Assembly: GCA_016191785.1 (NCBI GenBank)
Contig: JACPVJ010000092.1
Span: 1-49,766, forward strand
Source: Myxococcales bacterium
Lineage (GTDB): Bacteria; Myxococcota_A; Polyangia; Polyangiales; Polyangiaceae
DNA: 49,766 nt
Direction of reading: 5' to 3'
Numbering within the stretch: the stretch's first letter is position 1; each line of letters opens with the position of its first letter. Position numbers and translations under genes: made by a program. The notes beneath the pieces are model-generated. The model worked only from the letters and a program-made list of their open reading frames with translations. It was not told the origin of the DNA and searched no databases. Below, piece by piece: positions 9,001-16,739 of the stretch.

Positions 9001-10173
9001 ATGAGCTATGGCCTGAGCGACGAGCAGGTGGCCGTTCAACACACTGTGCGCGAATTCGCACAACGAGAGCTCGGGCCGCTGGTGGCCGAGGCCGAGGCGA
9101 CCGGCCGCTTCCCACGCCCGCAGATCTTGCCCCGAATGGCCGAGCTCGGCCTGCTCTCGGTCGGCGTCCCCGAGAGCCTGGGCGGCAGCGGCGGCGGCTC
9201 GCTCTTGCTCTGCGTCTTGGCCGAAGAGATCGCGCGCGTCTCGGGCGGGTTCGCCATCGGGGCCATGGCCAGCATCCTGGCGCCGGCCATCTTGGTGCGC
9301 CTGCAGGGCGAGCAGGCGAACCGAGCGCTGCTCGAGCCGCTGATGACGGGACAGATCTTGCCCGCGCTGGCCTTCACCGAGCCGCGCGGCGGTTCGGACC
9401 TGGCGAGCATGACCACCACCGCCACCAAGACCGAGGGCGGCGTGCGCCTGCGCGGGCAGAAGACCTTCATCTCGAACGGGCCGACCGCAGATGCCTTCTT
9501 GGTGGCCGCGGTCCGCGCCGATCACGCCGGCCTGCCGCGCGAGGAGCGCGCGAAGGGCATCGGCGTGCACGTGGTACTGCGCGGTACGCCCGGAGTGAGC
9601 TTCGGCCCGCCGATGAAGAAGCTGGGCATGCGCTCGAGCGAGACCAGCGAGGTGTTTCTGGACGACGCCTTCGCGCCCGCCGGCGGCCTGGGCGGCGGCA
9701 CCGGGGCGGGGCGCGGCTTCCGCCAGATGATGGAGCTGCTCGACGTGAACCGCCTGTACATCTCGGCGCTCAGCGTGGGGCTGGCGCAGGCCGCGTTCGA
9801 GGCTTCACTGGCGTACGCCAAAGAGCGCAGCGCCTTCGGCAAACCCATCGGGCACCACCAGGCGGTGGGCTTCAAGGTGGCGCGCATGGCGATGCGGCTC
9901 GACGCGGCCCGGGCGCTCGTGCAGCGCGCCTCGGAGCTGCTCGACCGCGGCGAGCGGTGCACGCGCCAGGTGAGCGAGGCCAAGCTGTTTTGCACCGAGG
10001 CGGCGGTCGAGATCACCTCCGACGCGGTCCAGATCCACGGCGCCTACGGCTACGTGGAGGACCTGCCGGTCGAGCGCTATTTCCGCGACGCCCGGGTCGG
10101 CCCGATCTGGGAGGGCACGAACGAGATCCAGCAGCAGATCATCTGCCGCGAGCTGGGGCTGTACGGGGAGTGA
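9001..10173 (+). CDS. Acyl-CoA dehydrogenase (390 aa)
   Basis: A full-length FAD-dependent acyl-CoA dehydrogenase, which would make the alpha,beta-double bond in acyl-CoA thioesters and pass electrons to electron-transfer flavoprotein. It shows the N-terminal helical domain, the beta-domain signature AFTEPRGGSDLASM (about 118-131), the KTFISNG segment, and the C-terminal helical domain with RSAFGKPIGHHQAV and QIHGAYGYVEDLPVERYFRDAR. Near the end IWEGTNEIQ carries the Glu at the usual catalytic-base position. The reading frame stays open far upstream, but the ATG at 9001 starts the conserved domain at its normal length. Chain-length preference cannot be read from the sequence. It is followed 64 bp later by a citrate-lyase-like gene on the same strand. 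Confidence 0.93.
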   Translation: MSYGLSDEQVAVQHTVREFAQRELGPLVAEAEATGRFPRPQILPRMAELGLLSVGVPESLGGSGGGSLLLCVLAEEIARVSGGFAIGAMASILAPAILVRLQGEQANRALLEPLMTGQILPALAFTEPRGGSDLASMTTTATKTEGGVRLRGQKTFISNGPTADAFLVAAVRADHAGLPREERAKGIGVHVVLRGTPGVSFGPPMKKLGMRSSETSEVFLDDAFAPAGGLGGGTGAGRGFRQMMELLDVNRLYISALSVGLAQAAFEASLAYAKERSAFGKPIGHHQAVGFKVARMAMRLDAARALVQRASELLDRGERCTRQVSEAKLFCTEAAVEITSDAVQIHGAYGYVEDLPVERYFRDARVGPIWEGTNEIQQQIICRELGLYGE

Positions 10174-10237
10174 TCCCTCGCGCACGCCCCCGCTCGGGCT
10201 GTCGTCGGCGGCGGAAATGCGCTAGACGTCGCCCGCC

Positions 10238-11686
10238 ATGAAGACGTCGCTCGCTTCGCAGGACATCGCCGCGCTGATCGCCCCGCTCGCCGACGCCGAG
10301 CAGCGCTTTGCTCACCACTTTCCCGGGGAGTCGGGCGCGCGCCAGCCGGTGCACACGGTGTACGGCGGCGCGCACCTGTTCAAGGCTGGCACCGCCAAGA
10401 AGCTGGGCGACCTCGCGCTGCGCGCGCTTGCAACCTACGCCCCCGATCCCTTCGCGCTCGGGCGGGCCATCGACCTGCCGGGCGCGGGCTCGCTGCCCAG
10501 CACGCTGGGCGAGGCCGACGCCGTGGCCAAGGCGGTGCGCGAAAACCCCGAGCTGGCCCGTCGCACCGACCGCCACGCGGCGCTCGCGGTGGTGATCTAC
10601 GACCGGATCAAAGAGAAGCTGTCCCGGGAGCCGGTCGAGGACTATCGCATCGACTTCGAGGACGGCTACGGCAACCGGCCGGACGCGGAAGAAGACGGGC
10701 ACGCCGTCGCCGCGGCCGACGAGACCGCCAAGGGCATGAGCGAGCAGGTGCTCTCGCCGTTCCTCGGCATCCGCGTCAAGCCGCTCTCGGCCGAGCTCCG
10801 GGCGCGCAGCATCCGCACGCTGGACTTGTACGTGACCGCCCTGGGGGAAAAGACCGGGGGCAAGCTGCCCGAGAATTTCGTGGTGACCCTGCCCAAGGTG
10901 GTCATGCCCGAGCAGGTGGCGGCCCTCCGGGGCCTGTTCGACGCGCTCGAGAAGAAGACGGGCCTCGCGGCGGGCTCGCTCAAGATGGAGCTGATGATCG
11001 AGACCACGCAGGCGATCTTGGCGGCCGACGGGCGCGCCAGCCTGCCCAGCCTGATCGACGCGGGCGAGGGTCGGGTGGTGTCGGCGCACTTCGGCACCTA
11101 CGACTACACCGCCAGCTGCAACGTGACGGCCGCGCATCAGAGCATCAAGCACCTGTCGTGCGACTTCGCGAAGCACGTGATGCAGGTCAGCCTCGCCAGC
11201 ACCGGCATCTGGATGAGCGACGGCGCGACCACCGTGATGCCGATCGCGCCGCACGTCCAAGCCAAAGACGGCCCGCCCCAGGGCCCGAAGCAGATGGCCG
11301 AGAACCTAGAGAGCGTGCAGCGCGCGTGGAAGCTCCACTACGAAAACGCGATGCACGGGCTGGTGGGCGGGTTCTATCAAGGCTGGGATCTGCACCCGGC
11401 GCAGCTGGTGACGCGGTACGCCGCGGTCTACAGCTTCTTCCTGGGCGGGCTCGACGCCGCGAGCGATCGCCTGCGAAACTTCATCGACCGCGCGGCGCAG
11501 GCCACGCTGGTCGGCGACCTGTTCGACGACGCCGCCACGGGTCAGGGGTTGCTCAACTTCTTCCTGCGCGCGAAGAACTGCGGCGCCCTCACCGAGCACG
11601 AGGCCACGCGCCTGTCCGGGCTCTCGGCCGAAGAGCTCGCGTCACGCTCGTTCGTCAAGATCCTGGCCGGGCGGCGCAAACACTGA
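10238..11686 (+). CDS. HpcH/HpaI aldolase / citrate lyase-like protein, DUF6986 type (482 aa)
   Basis: The sequence resembles a CitE/HpcH-type TIM-barrel family (DUF6986-like in my recollection). Visible marks are HTVYGGAHLF near the start, DYRIDFEDGYGNRP (about 136-149), a strand ending FLGIRVKPL, KMELMIETTQAI (about 249-260), and HFGTYDYTASCNV. Related enzymes cleave or form C-C bonds on acids or acyl-CoA esters with a divalent metal, and the acidic FEDG and ELMIE motifs would fit metal binding. The real substrate is not known. Being next to an acyl-CoA dehydrogenase fits organic-acid or acyl-CoA metabolism, but that is inference. ATG start. Confidence 0.8.
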   Translation: MKTSLASQDIAALIAPLADAEQRFAHHFPGESGARQPVHTVYGGAHLFKAGTAKKLGDLALRALATYAPDPFALGRAIDLPGAGSLPSTLGEADAVAKAVRENPELARRTDRHAALAVVIYDRIKEKLSREPVEDYRIDFEDGYGNRPDAEEDGHAVAAADETAKGMSEQVLSPFLGIRVKPLSAELRARSIRTLDLYVTALGEKTGGKLPENFVVTLPKVVMPEQVAALRGLFDALEKKTGLAAGSLKMELMIETTQAILAADGRASLPSLIDAGEGRVVSAHFGTYDYTASCNVTAAHQSIKHLSCDFAKHVMQVSLASTGIWMSDGATTVMPIAPHVQAKDGPPQGPKQMAENLESVQRAWKLHYENAMHGLVGGFYQGWDLHPAQLVTRYAAVYSFFLGGLDAASDRLRNFIDRAAQATLVGDLFDDAATGQGLLNFFLRAKNCGALTEHEATRLSGLSAEELASRSFVKILAGRRKH

Positions 11687-11733
11687 GCGTGTGTGGACGG
11701 GCCTTCCGAGCTCTGTAAAGCTCCGGCCTGCCC

Positions 11734-13002
11734 ATGTTCGTGTGTCCCGAGTGCGGTCGCCCGTTCCCCGCGGCGGGGTTCTGCACCGAAGACGGCGGCG
11801 CGCTCGCCAGCGCGGCCGACGACCCGCTGCTCGGGCAGATGGCGGGCAGCCATCGCATCACGTCGCTCTTGGGCAAGGGCGGCATGGGCTCGGTGTACCG
11901 AGCGGTGCACCCCAGCATCGGCAGCCGGGTCGCGGTCAAGTTCCTGTCGCAAGAGTGCGCGCAGCACCCGTCGCTGGTCGAGCGCTTCTTCGCCGAGGCC
12001 AAGGCGGTGAACCTGATCCACCACGACAACATCGTCACGGTGTCCGACTTCGCGTGGACGGCCGACAAGCGACCGTACATCGTGATGGAGCTGCTCGATG
12101 GGCTGCCGCTGTCGGCCTACATGAAGCGGGTGGGCGGGCTGCCGCTCGGCTCGCTCTGCCGCGTGGTGATGGAGGTGCTCGAGGGCCTGGGCGCCGCACA
12201 CCAGCAGCAGATCGTGCACCGCGATCTGAAGCCGGACAACGTGTACGTGCTCAAGAGCGGTCGGGTGAAGCTCCTCGACTTCGGTATCGCCAAGCTGCGC
12301 CCGGATCAGGGCGGGGTCAGCGACGCGACGCGCACGGGCTCGCTGCTCGGAACGCCGCAGTACATGTCCCCCGAGCAAGCCATGGGCGCCCACGTCGATC
12401 ATCGGGCGGACCTGTACGCGGCCGGCGTGATCCTGTTCGAGGGCGCGACCGGCCAGCGGCCGTTCCCCGCCCAGACGCTGTACGAGCTGCTCAAGGCGCA
12501 CGTCGAGCAGATGCCGCCAGCCCCGAGCTTCCTGCGCCCCGACTTGCCGCCCGCCCTCGAGGCGGTGCTGCTCCACGCGCTGCAGAAGGATCCCGCGTAC
12601 CGCTACCAGTCTGCCCTCGACTTCCGCGTGGCCATCGAGCAGTGCCTGCCGCAGCTGCCGCCGGACGCCTTCGCCCCCCTCGGTGACTCCGCGCCCACCC
12701 GGCCCCTCGGCTCGCCCAGCCTGGCCCACTCGCCCCACGCGCAGGTCGCCACGCCGCACCCGGCCACGCCGCATCCGGCCACGCCGTTCCCGGTGGGTCG
12801 AGTCCACGGTGCGGCCCCCCTGGCCACGCCGGCGCCGACGCTTCCTTCACCCTACGCCGCGAACACCCTCGCTGCGCCTCAACCCCACCCCGCGACCCGC
12901 AGCCTCTCGTGGCTCTGGATCGTGCTCGGCGTGATCGCGCTCTTGCTCATCGCGTGGACGCTCGCGTTTTGCGGGACGTGCGTGGTGGCCGCGGGGTCGT
13001 GA
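11734..13002 (+). CDS. Membrane Ser/Thr protein kinase with N-terminal zinc ribbon (422 aa)
   Basis: A eukaryotic-like kinase. The N-terminus has a small CPECG...CTEDGG zinc-ribbon-like segment (residues 4-22). The kinase domain (about 40-310) has the glycine loop GKGGMGSVY, the lysine of VAVK (Lys69), HRDLKPDN (162-169), DFG (182-184) and GTPQYMSPEQ as activation-loop end, so all catalytic elements are present. A Pro/Ala/His-rich linker with repeated ATPHP units leads to one transmembrane helix near the C-terminus (about 393-418). There is almost no extracytoplasmic part, so it is unlikely to sense outside ligands through a large domain. The gene stands alone on the plus strand, and its target is unknown. 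Confidence 0.92.
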   Translation: MFVCPECGRPFPAAGFCTEDGGALASAADDPLLGQMAGSHRITSLLGKGGMGSVYRAVHPSIGSRVAVKFLSQECAQHPSLVERFFAEAKAVNLIHHDNIVTVSDFAWTADKRPYIVMELLDGLPLSAYMKRVGGLPLGSLCRVVMEVLEGLGAAHQQQIVHRDLKPDNVYVLKSGRVKLLDFGIAKLRPDQGGVSDATRTGSLLGTPQYMSPEQAMGAHVDHRADLYAAGVILFEGATGQRPFPAQTLYELLKAHVEQMPPAPSFLRPDLPPALEAVLLHALQKDPAYRYQSALDFRVAIEQCLPQLPPDAFAPLGDSAPTRPLGSPSLAHSPHAQVATPHPATPHPATPFPVGRVHGAAPLATPAPTLPSPYAANTLAAPQPHPATRSLSWLWIVLGVIALLLIAWTLAFCGTCVVAAGS

Positions 13003-13008
13003 GGCGCG

Positions 13009-13161
13009 TCATGCGCGGGACCGAACCGCCAGTGTGGCTTCCAGCGCCGGCAGCACGGCCACGTCCTTCGGCCGATTCGCCGCTCGCTTGGAAGCGATGA
13101 TCCGCTCGGGGGGCAGCACCCGCGGGGTCGAGCTGCTCCCATCGCGCTCGCTCTTCCGAGG
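13009..13161 (-). pseudogene. C-terminal remnant of a nucleotidyltransferase-like gene
   Basis: A short minus-strand frame ends PPERIIASKRAANRPKDVA followed by VLPALEAT and a stop at 13009. This matches the characteristic C-terminus of small minimal nucleotidyltransferases (pattern xLIxxKxAxxRxKDxxDxxxLE), found in toxin-antitoxin-like and orphan nucleotidyltransferases. The same frame is closed by a TGA at 13162-13164, and the catalytic GS...D part is absent. A neighbouring frame upstream (VDVERLTSEERARWEQLD) may be a displaced fragment. It lies between the convergent kinase and lipoprotein genes, so I read it as the relic of a deleted gene. Confidence 0.4.
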
Positions 13162-13230
13162 TCAGTCGCTCGACGTCCACGCGTTGAACCTACCACACAC
13201 CAGCGCCCCGCGCAGCGCGGCGCGCAGCCC

Positions 13231-14145
13231 TCACTTGCGCTTGGCTCCCGCGCGGCACGCGGCCAAGCTGCGATACAGCCCGCCGCTCGCGCTGTTGCCC
13301 TTGGCCTGCCCACGGAACGGCTCGATCTGGTCGAACAGCCGCCGCACCCGACCGAGCTCGGGGTTGTCGTTGGCGGGCGGGCACGGCTCGCTGCAACTCG
13401 AGAGCGAGATCGCCGCTGACGCGCGCGCTCCGAGCCGTCGCTCGCTCACCTTCAGCGCCACGTCGCGACACGTGACGCAGCTCCTGGTCCCGGCATCGCC
13501 GCAGGGCAGCTGTTCGCTCGAGCACGTGGCGTCGACCTCGAGCCAGTGGCCATCGAAACGCGCTGCCTCGCTCGTGACGGAAGACAGCGCCGCGTGGGGG
13601 ATCAGACCAGAGGTCGCAGAGACGCCCACCGTGGTCCACGACCCATCGGGGTTCTGGGTCTGCTCTTCGGTGCTCTGACTGATCCGCATCCGATCGCCCA
13701 CCGGCGCGGTGGTGATGACTCGCCGGCGCACCCCACCCGCTTGGCTCTCTTTGAGGAACACGGTCAGCTCGAGCTCGCTGCCTTCCGACGCCTTGCGAGC
13801 GAGCTGCCCAGGCCGACAGGCGATCTCACGCGTCGAGACCCACACCGCGAGGGGCGCGTCGGCGGGGACCCAGGCGACCAGGGTGGCCACCGGCGAGCGA
13901 TGCTCGATGCCCGCGAGATCCTTCGGCCAGCGCTGTCTGGCCCAGGCGAGCTCTTCGTCCAGGTTCGGCGCTGCAGCGTCCGCCGAAGGGGCGTCCGCGG
14001 CGGCGTCGGGGATGGCGCTCGCGCCGGGCAGCTCGCGCCTTGCGACGGGCGGCGCAGGCCGAGGTTCGTCGGGCATCGCATGCGGCAGCGGCTCGGTGGC
14101 ACAGGCGGCGGACAGGGCAAGGCTCAGGAGCACGAGCGGTCGCAT
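13231..14145 (-). CDS. Cys-rich lipoprotein of unknown function (304 aa)
   Basis: The start at 14145 gives a short classical lipoprotein signal, MRPLVLLSLALSAAC, with Cys15 as the lipidation site; the frame extends further upstream but without signal-like sequence. After a Pro/Ala/Asp-rich stretch there is a compact domain (about 75-300) with several Cys pairs, including SSEQLPCGDAGTRSCVTCRD and SSCSEPCPP, suggesting disulfides in the periplasm or at the surface. The C-terminal part has the helix-like QIEPFRGQAKGN and CRAGAKRK. No family recognised. The ATG lies 11 bp after the stop of a repeat-encoded frame (14156), so it may be co-transcribed with the GMC dehydrogenase genes upstream. Confidence 0.8.
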   Translation of the reverse strand: MRPLVLLSLALSAACATEPLPHAMPDEPRPAPPVARRELPGASAIPDAAADAPSADAAAPNLDEELAWARQRWPKDLAGIEHRSPVATLVAWVPADAPLAVWVSTREIACRPGQLARKASEGSELELTVFLKESQAGGVRRRVITTAPVGDRMRISQSTEEQTQNPDGSWTTVGVSATSGLIPHAALSSVTSEAARFDGHWLEVDATCSSEQLPCGDAGTRSCVTCRDVALKVSERRLGARASAAISLSSCSEPCPPANDNPELGRVRRLFDQIEPFRGQAKGNSASGGLYRSLAACRAGAKRK

Positions 14146-14155
14146 GAGCGAGACG

Positions 14156-14659
14156 CTACCAGCAAACCGATGCCTGGGCGGCAGCGCATGGGCACGGCAC
14201 CAACTTGCCGACCACCGGCGCGCCGAAGCGCGGGCCCGGCGCCGCGTTCTCGACCACCGTTTTGCCGCCACGCGGAACTTTCATGGCCGGCACCTCGTTG
14301 CCGACCACCGAACTGCCGCCACGCGGAACTTTGCTGGCCGGCACCGCGTTGCCGACCATCGTTTTGCCGCCACGCGGAACTTTGCTGGCCGGCACCGCGT
14401 TGCCGACCATCGTTTTGCCGCCACGCGGAACTTTGCTGGTCGGCACCGCGTCGCCGACCACCGTTTTGCCGCCACGCGGAACTTCGCTGGCCGGCACCTC
14501 GTTGCCGACCACCGAACTGCCGCCACGCGGAACTTTCATGGCCGGCACCTCGTTGCCGACCACCGAACTGCCGCCACGCGGAACTTTCATGGCCGGCACC
14601 TCGTTGCCGACCACCGTCTTGCCGCCACGCGGAACTTTGCTGGTCGGGGCGAGATCCAC
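14156..14659 (-). CDS. Possible repeat protein of 17-residue units (tentative)
   Basis: Between the GMC dehydrogenase stop and the lipoprotein start, one minus-strand frame is open and encodes about eight copies of a 17-residue unit, for example KVPRGGKTVVGNEVPAS, ending in a Cys-containing tail and a stop at 14156. The only plausible start is GTG at 14659, with no good ribosome-binding site. Because the DNA unit is 51 bp and lacks stops, other frames on both strands are also open. Differences between copies mostly change residues in this frame (AM/AS, E/A, V/M, SS/KT), so there is no sign of selection on the protein. It may well be a non-coding minisatellite. Confidence 0.2.
   Translation of the reverse strand: MDLAPTSKVPRGGKTVVGNEVPAMKVPRGGSSVVGNEVPAMKVPRGGSSVVGNEVPASEVPRGGKTVVGDAVPTSKVPRGGKTMVGNAVPASKVPRGGKTMVGNAVPASKVPRGGSSVVGNEVPAMKVPRGGKTVVENAAPGPRFGAPVVGKLVPCPCAAAQASVCW
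14213..14655. repeat. 51-bp tandem minisatellite, about 8 units
   Basis: Units begin GCCGCCACGCGGAACTT at 14264, 14315, 14366, 14417, 14468, 14519, 14570 and 14621, exactly 51 bp apart; the last is partial, and a diverged unit precedes them from about 14213. Copies differ only at a few fixed places: TTCATGG or TTGCTGG, a CCTCG or CCGCG block, CCACC or CCATC, and GAACT or GTTTT. This looks like block shuffling by unequal recombination. It occupies most of the 540-bp gap 14146-14685. There are no spacers, so it is not a CRISPR. Confidence 0.95.
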
Positions 14660-14685
14660 GCGGGCGCCCGCAGCGGGGCGGCAGC

Positions 14686-16212
14686 TCAGCCGCGACCGAC
14701 GCGCTCCGCGACGTGCCGGCTCAAGTGCCGCGACAGAGTGTAGATGCCGATCTGCGGCGGGCCACCGATGCTGGTCGGGAAGAGCGAGCCGTCGAGCACG
14801 AACAGCCCCTGGATCTGGTGGTGCTCGGCCGTGCTCTTGACCACGGCGCGACGCGGATCGTCCCCCAGGCAGAGGGTGCCCATCGGGTGGAACGCGGCCA
14901 TCAGCATGCCGTGCGGGCGTGCGATGGCGTTCGGGACGGACTCGACCTGGTCGGGGCGAGTGAGCGCGATTGGCGGCACGCTGGGCACCAGCACCTCGCG
15001 CGCACCGGCCGCGAAGAGCAGCCGCGCGCAGGCGCGGACGCCTCGGGCCAGCTGCTCCGAGTCGGACGGGGTGAGCACGTATTCGATGCGCGGGCGGCCG
15101 TCCCGGGCGAGCGTCACCGTGCCCTGGGTCTCGTCGTGAAGCATCGCCGTCAGCACCGCGATCTGCGGGTAGCGCAGCATCCACGCGCGGTGCTTCTCGC
15201 CGAACCCGGGCAGCATGATGGCTGCGCCGATGGGGTGCGCGAACGCGGTGGTGATCCAGATGCGCCGGTCGCTGCCGGGCGACAGATCGAGGAGCTCGGT
15301 GCACTCGTAGCTCTGGGGAATGCCCTTCCACCCTTCGATGCGCTCGTCGAACAGCCCTGCGACCGCGACGCCAGGGTGCATCCGCAAACCACGACCGAGC
15401 CGCGCGTGGGGGTCGGGCAAGTGACTGGCCAGGGCGAGGGCGGCGCTGCCGATGGCGCTGCCGGCGAGCACCACCGCGCCGGCGTCCACCCGAACCTCGG
15501 CCAGCGGACGCCCGTCGGCGCCCAGAGCGACGCCGACCACGCCGCGCGCGCGCTGGCCGTCGTGCACGACCCGGGTCACGCGCACATCCGAAACGACCCG
15601 CGCGCCGCGATCGACCGCGTCGGGGATCAACACCTTGGCGGCGTTCTGCTTCGCGTCGTACGGGCAGCCGATCTCGCAGAACCCCGAGCCCTGACACCCC
15701 AGGCGGTTGTGCGAGAGCGGGCCGCCCTTCCAGCCCAGAGCGGCCACGCCGCGCTCGAGCACCCGGTTGTTGGCGTTCCGGCGCTGGGGCTCGATCACGC
15801 TGACCGACAGGTCACGCTCGACGCTCTCGAACACGGGGCGGAGCTCGGCTTCGGACAAACCGCTGACGCGGTGTTCGCGGGCCCAGTGGTCCAGGATCTC
15901 GGGCGCGAGGCGCTTGCACAGGTTGATGTTGTGCACCGTGCTGCCGCCCACGCTGCGCCCACCGATCACGCGGATCGCCAGGTCGGCGGTACAGCGACCG
16001 CCGCCATCCTGGTAGAGCAGCGGCATCATCTCGTCTTCGCGCTGCGACATGTCGCGCGCAGCCAGCGCCGGGCCTTCTTCCAGCGCGATCACCCGGAGCC
16101 CCCGCCGCGCGAGCTGGCTCGCCGCCATGCCGCCGCCGGCGCCGGTGCCGACGATCACCACGTCTGCCGTCCATCGCTGGGCTTGCTTCAGCCGGCGACC
16201 GAGCTCGATCAT
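14686..16212 (-). CDS. GMC-family FAD dehydrogenase, large subunit (508 aa)
   Basis: A GMC oxidoreductase that would oxidise an alcohol-type substrate. It shows the FAD-binding VVIVGTGAGGG (about 17-27), a GGRSVGGSTVHN segment, and the C-terminal FHPMGTLCLGD with the usual active-site His, then VLDGSLFPTSIGGPPQIGI; the Asn often found at the second catalytic position (as in NPQ) is not evident here. A Cys motif GCQGSGFCEIGCPYDAKQ lies near residue 170, in a place comparable to the cluster-binding Cys of bacterial FAD glucose dehydrogenase catalytic subunits, so an Fe-S cluster is possible. The start at 16212 gives normal length and an ATGA overlap with the small-subunit gene, so the two are translationally coupled. 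Confidence 0.88.
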   Translation of the reverse strand: MIELGRRLKQAQRWTADVVIVGTGAGGGMAASQLARRGLRVIALEEGPALAARDMSQREDEMMPLLYQDGGGRCTADLAIRVIGGRSVGGSTVHNINLCKRLAPEILDHWAREHRVSGLSEAELRPVFESVERDLSVSVIEPQRRNANNRVLERGVAALGWKGGPLSHNRLGCQGSGFCEIGCPYDAKQNAAKVLIPDAVDRGARVVSDVRVTRVVHDGQRARGVVGVALGADGRPLAEVRVDAGAVVLAGSAIGSAALALASHLPDPHARLGRGLRMHPGVAVAGLFDERIEGWKGIPQSYECTELLDLSPGSDRRIWITTAFAHPIGAAIMLPGFGEKHRAWMLRYPQIAVLTAMLHDETQGTVTLARDGRPRIEYVLTPSDSEQLARGVRACARLLFAAGAREVLVPSVPPIALTRPDQVESVPNAIARPHGMLMAAFHPMGTLCLGDDPRRAVVKSTAEHHQIQGLFVLDGSLFPTSIGGPPQIGIYTLSRHLSRHVAERVGRG

Positions 16213-16706
16213 TGCGTGCTCCACTTCACTGCGGGGCCGCCGTAGCCCAGCGCCGCGAAGCTCGCGTCGTGCCGGTAGTAGGCCATCAGCGCCAGGGCCT
16301 TGAGGGACTGAAAGCCACCGCGCAGAAGTCCGATGGGGTGTTGCTCGATGCTCGTGAGCACGCGATCTTGTTGCTCGGGCGCGAGCTGGGTGAAGCGCGG
16401 CCCGAAGCCCGCGGCGAGGGGTGCAAGGTGCTCGACGTAGGCGAGCAGCCCCATAAGATCGTCGCGGTCGCGGGCCGCGAGCCCGGCGACGTACCCGTCG
16501 GCGAAGCTCCCCACGTCGGCGCGCTCGGGGGCGAGGATTCGCGCCCCCACCGCGTCGAACACCGCCCACTGCCAGGGTGCCAGCTGGCCCACCGTGACCC
16601 CCGGAGGCAGCGAATACCCTCCGCCGCGCACCAGCGCGATGCCGCCGCCGATGGCCAGGCTGACCAGGGAGAACGAGCGAAGGAAATGGCGCCGATCGGC
16701 CCGCAC
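16209..16706 (-). CDS. Gluconate 2-dehydrogenase subunit 3-like Tat protein (165 aa)
   Basis: A small protein beginning with a twin-arginine-type signal, ADRRHFLRSFSLVSLAIGG, matching the family of gluconate/glucose dehydrogenase small (gamma) subunits that escort a folded GMC catalytic partner through the Tat system. Downstream residues such as QLAPWQWAVFDAVGARILAPER and ADGYVAGL fit that family. The start is GTG at 16706; no ATG is available before an upstream in-frame stop. Its TGA overlaps the ATG of the GMC subunit, and it follows the M28 peptidase by 33 bp. The cytochrome c third subunit usual for membrane gluconate dehydrogenases is not adjacent, so the electron acceptor is unknown. 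Confidence 0.85.
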   Translation of the reverse strand: MRADRRHFLRSFSLVSLAIGGGIALVRGGGYSLPPGVTVGQLAPWQWAVFDAVGARILAPERADVGSFADGYVAGLAARDRDDLMGLLAYVEHLAPLAAGFGPRFTQLAPEQQDRVLTSIEQHPIGLLRGGFQSLKALALMAYYRHDASFAALGYGGPAVKWSTQ

Positions 16707-16739
16707 GCCCGGGAGCGTGGCACCGACGGCCAGGCGTGA

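Noticed and set aside
14213..14655. Possible CRISPR array
   Set aside because: Units are contiguous 51-bp repeats with no unique spacers, and no cas genes are near.
13546..16245. An 899-codon open frame on the plus strand opposite the GMC dehydrogenase and repeats
   Set aside because: GC-rich DNA keeps antisense frames open. Its translation is Arg/Ala/His-rich with no domain, while the minus strand encodes recognisable genes.
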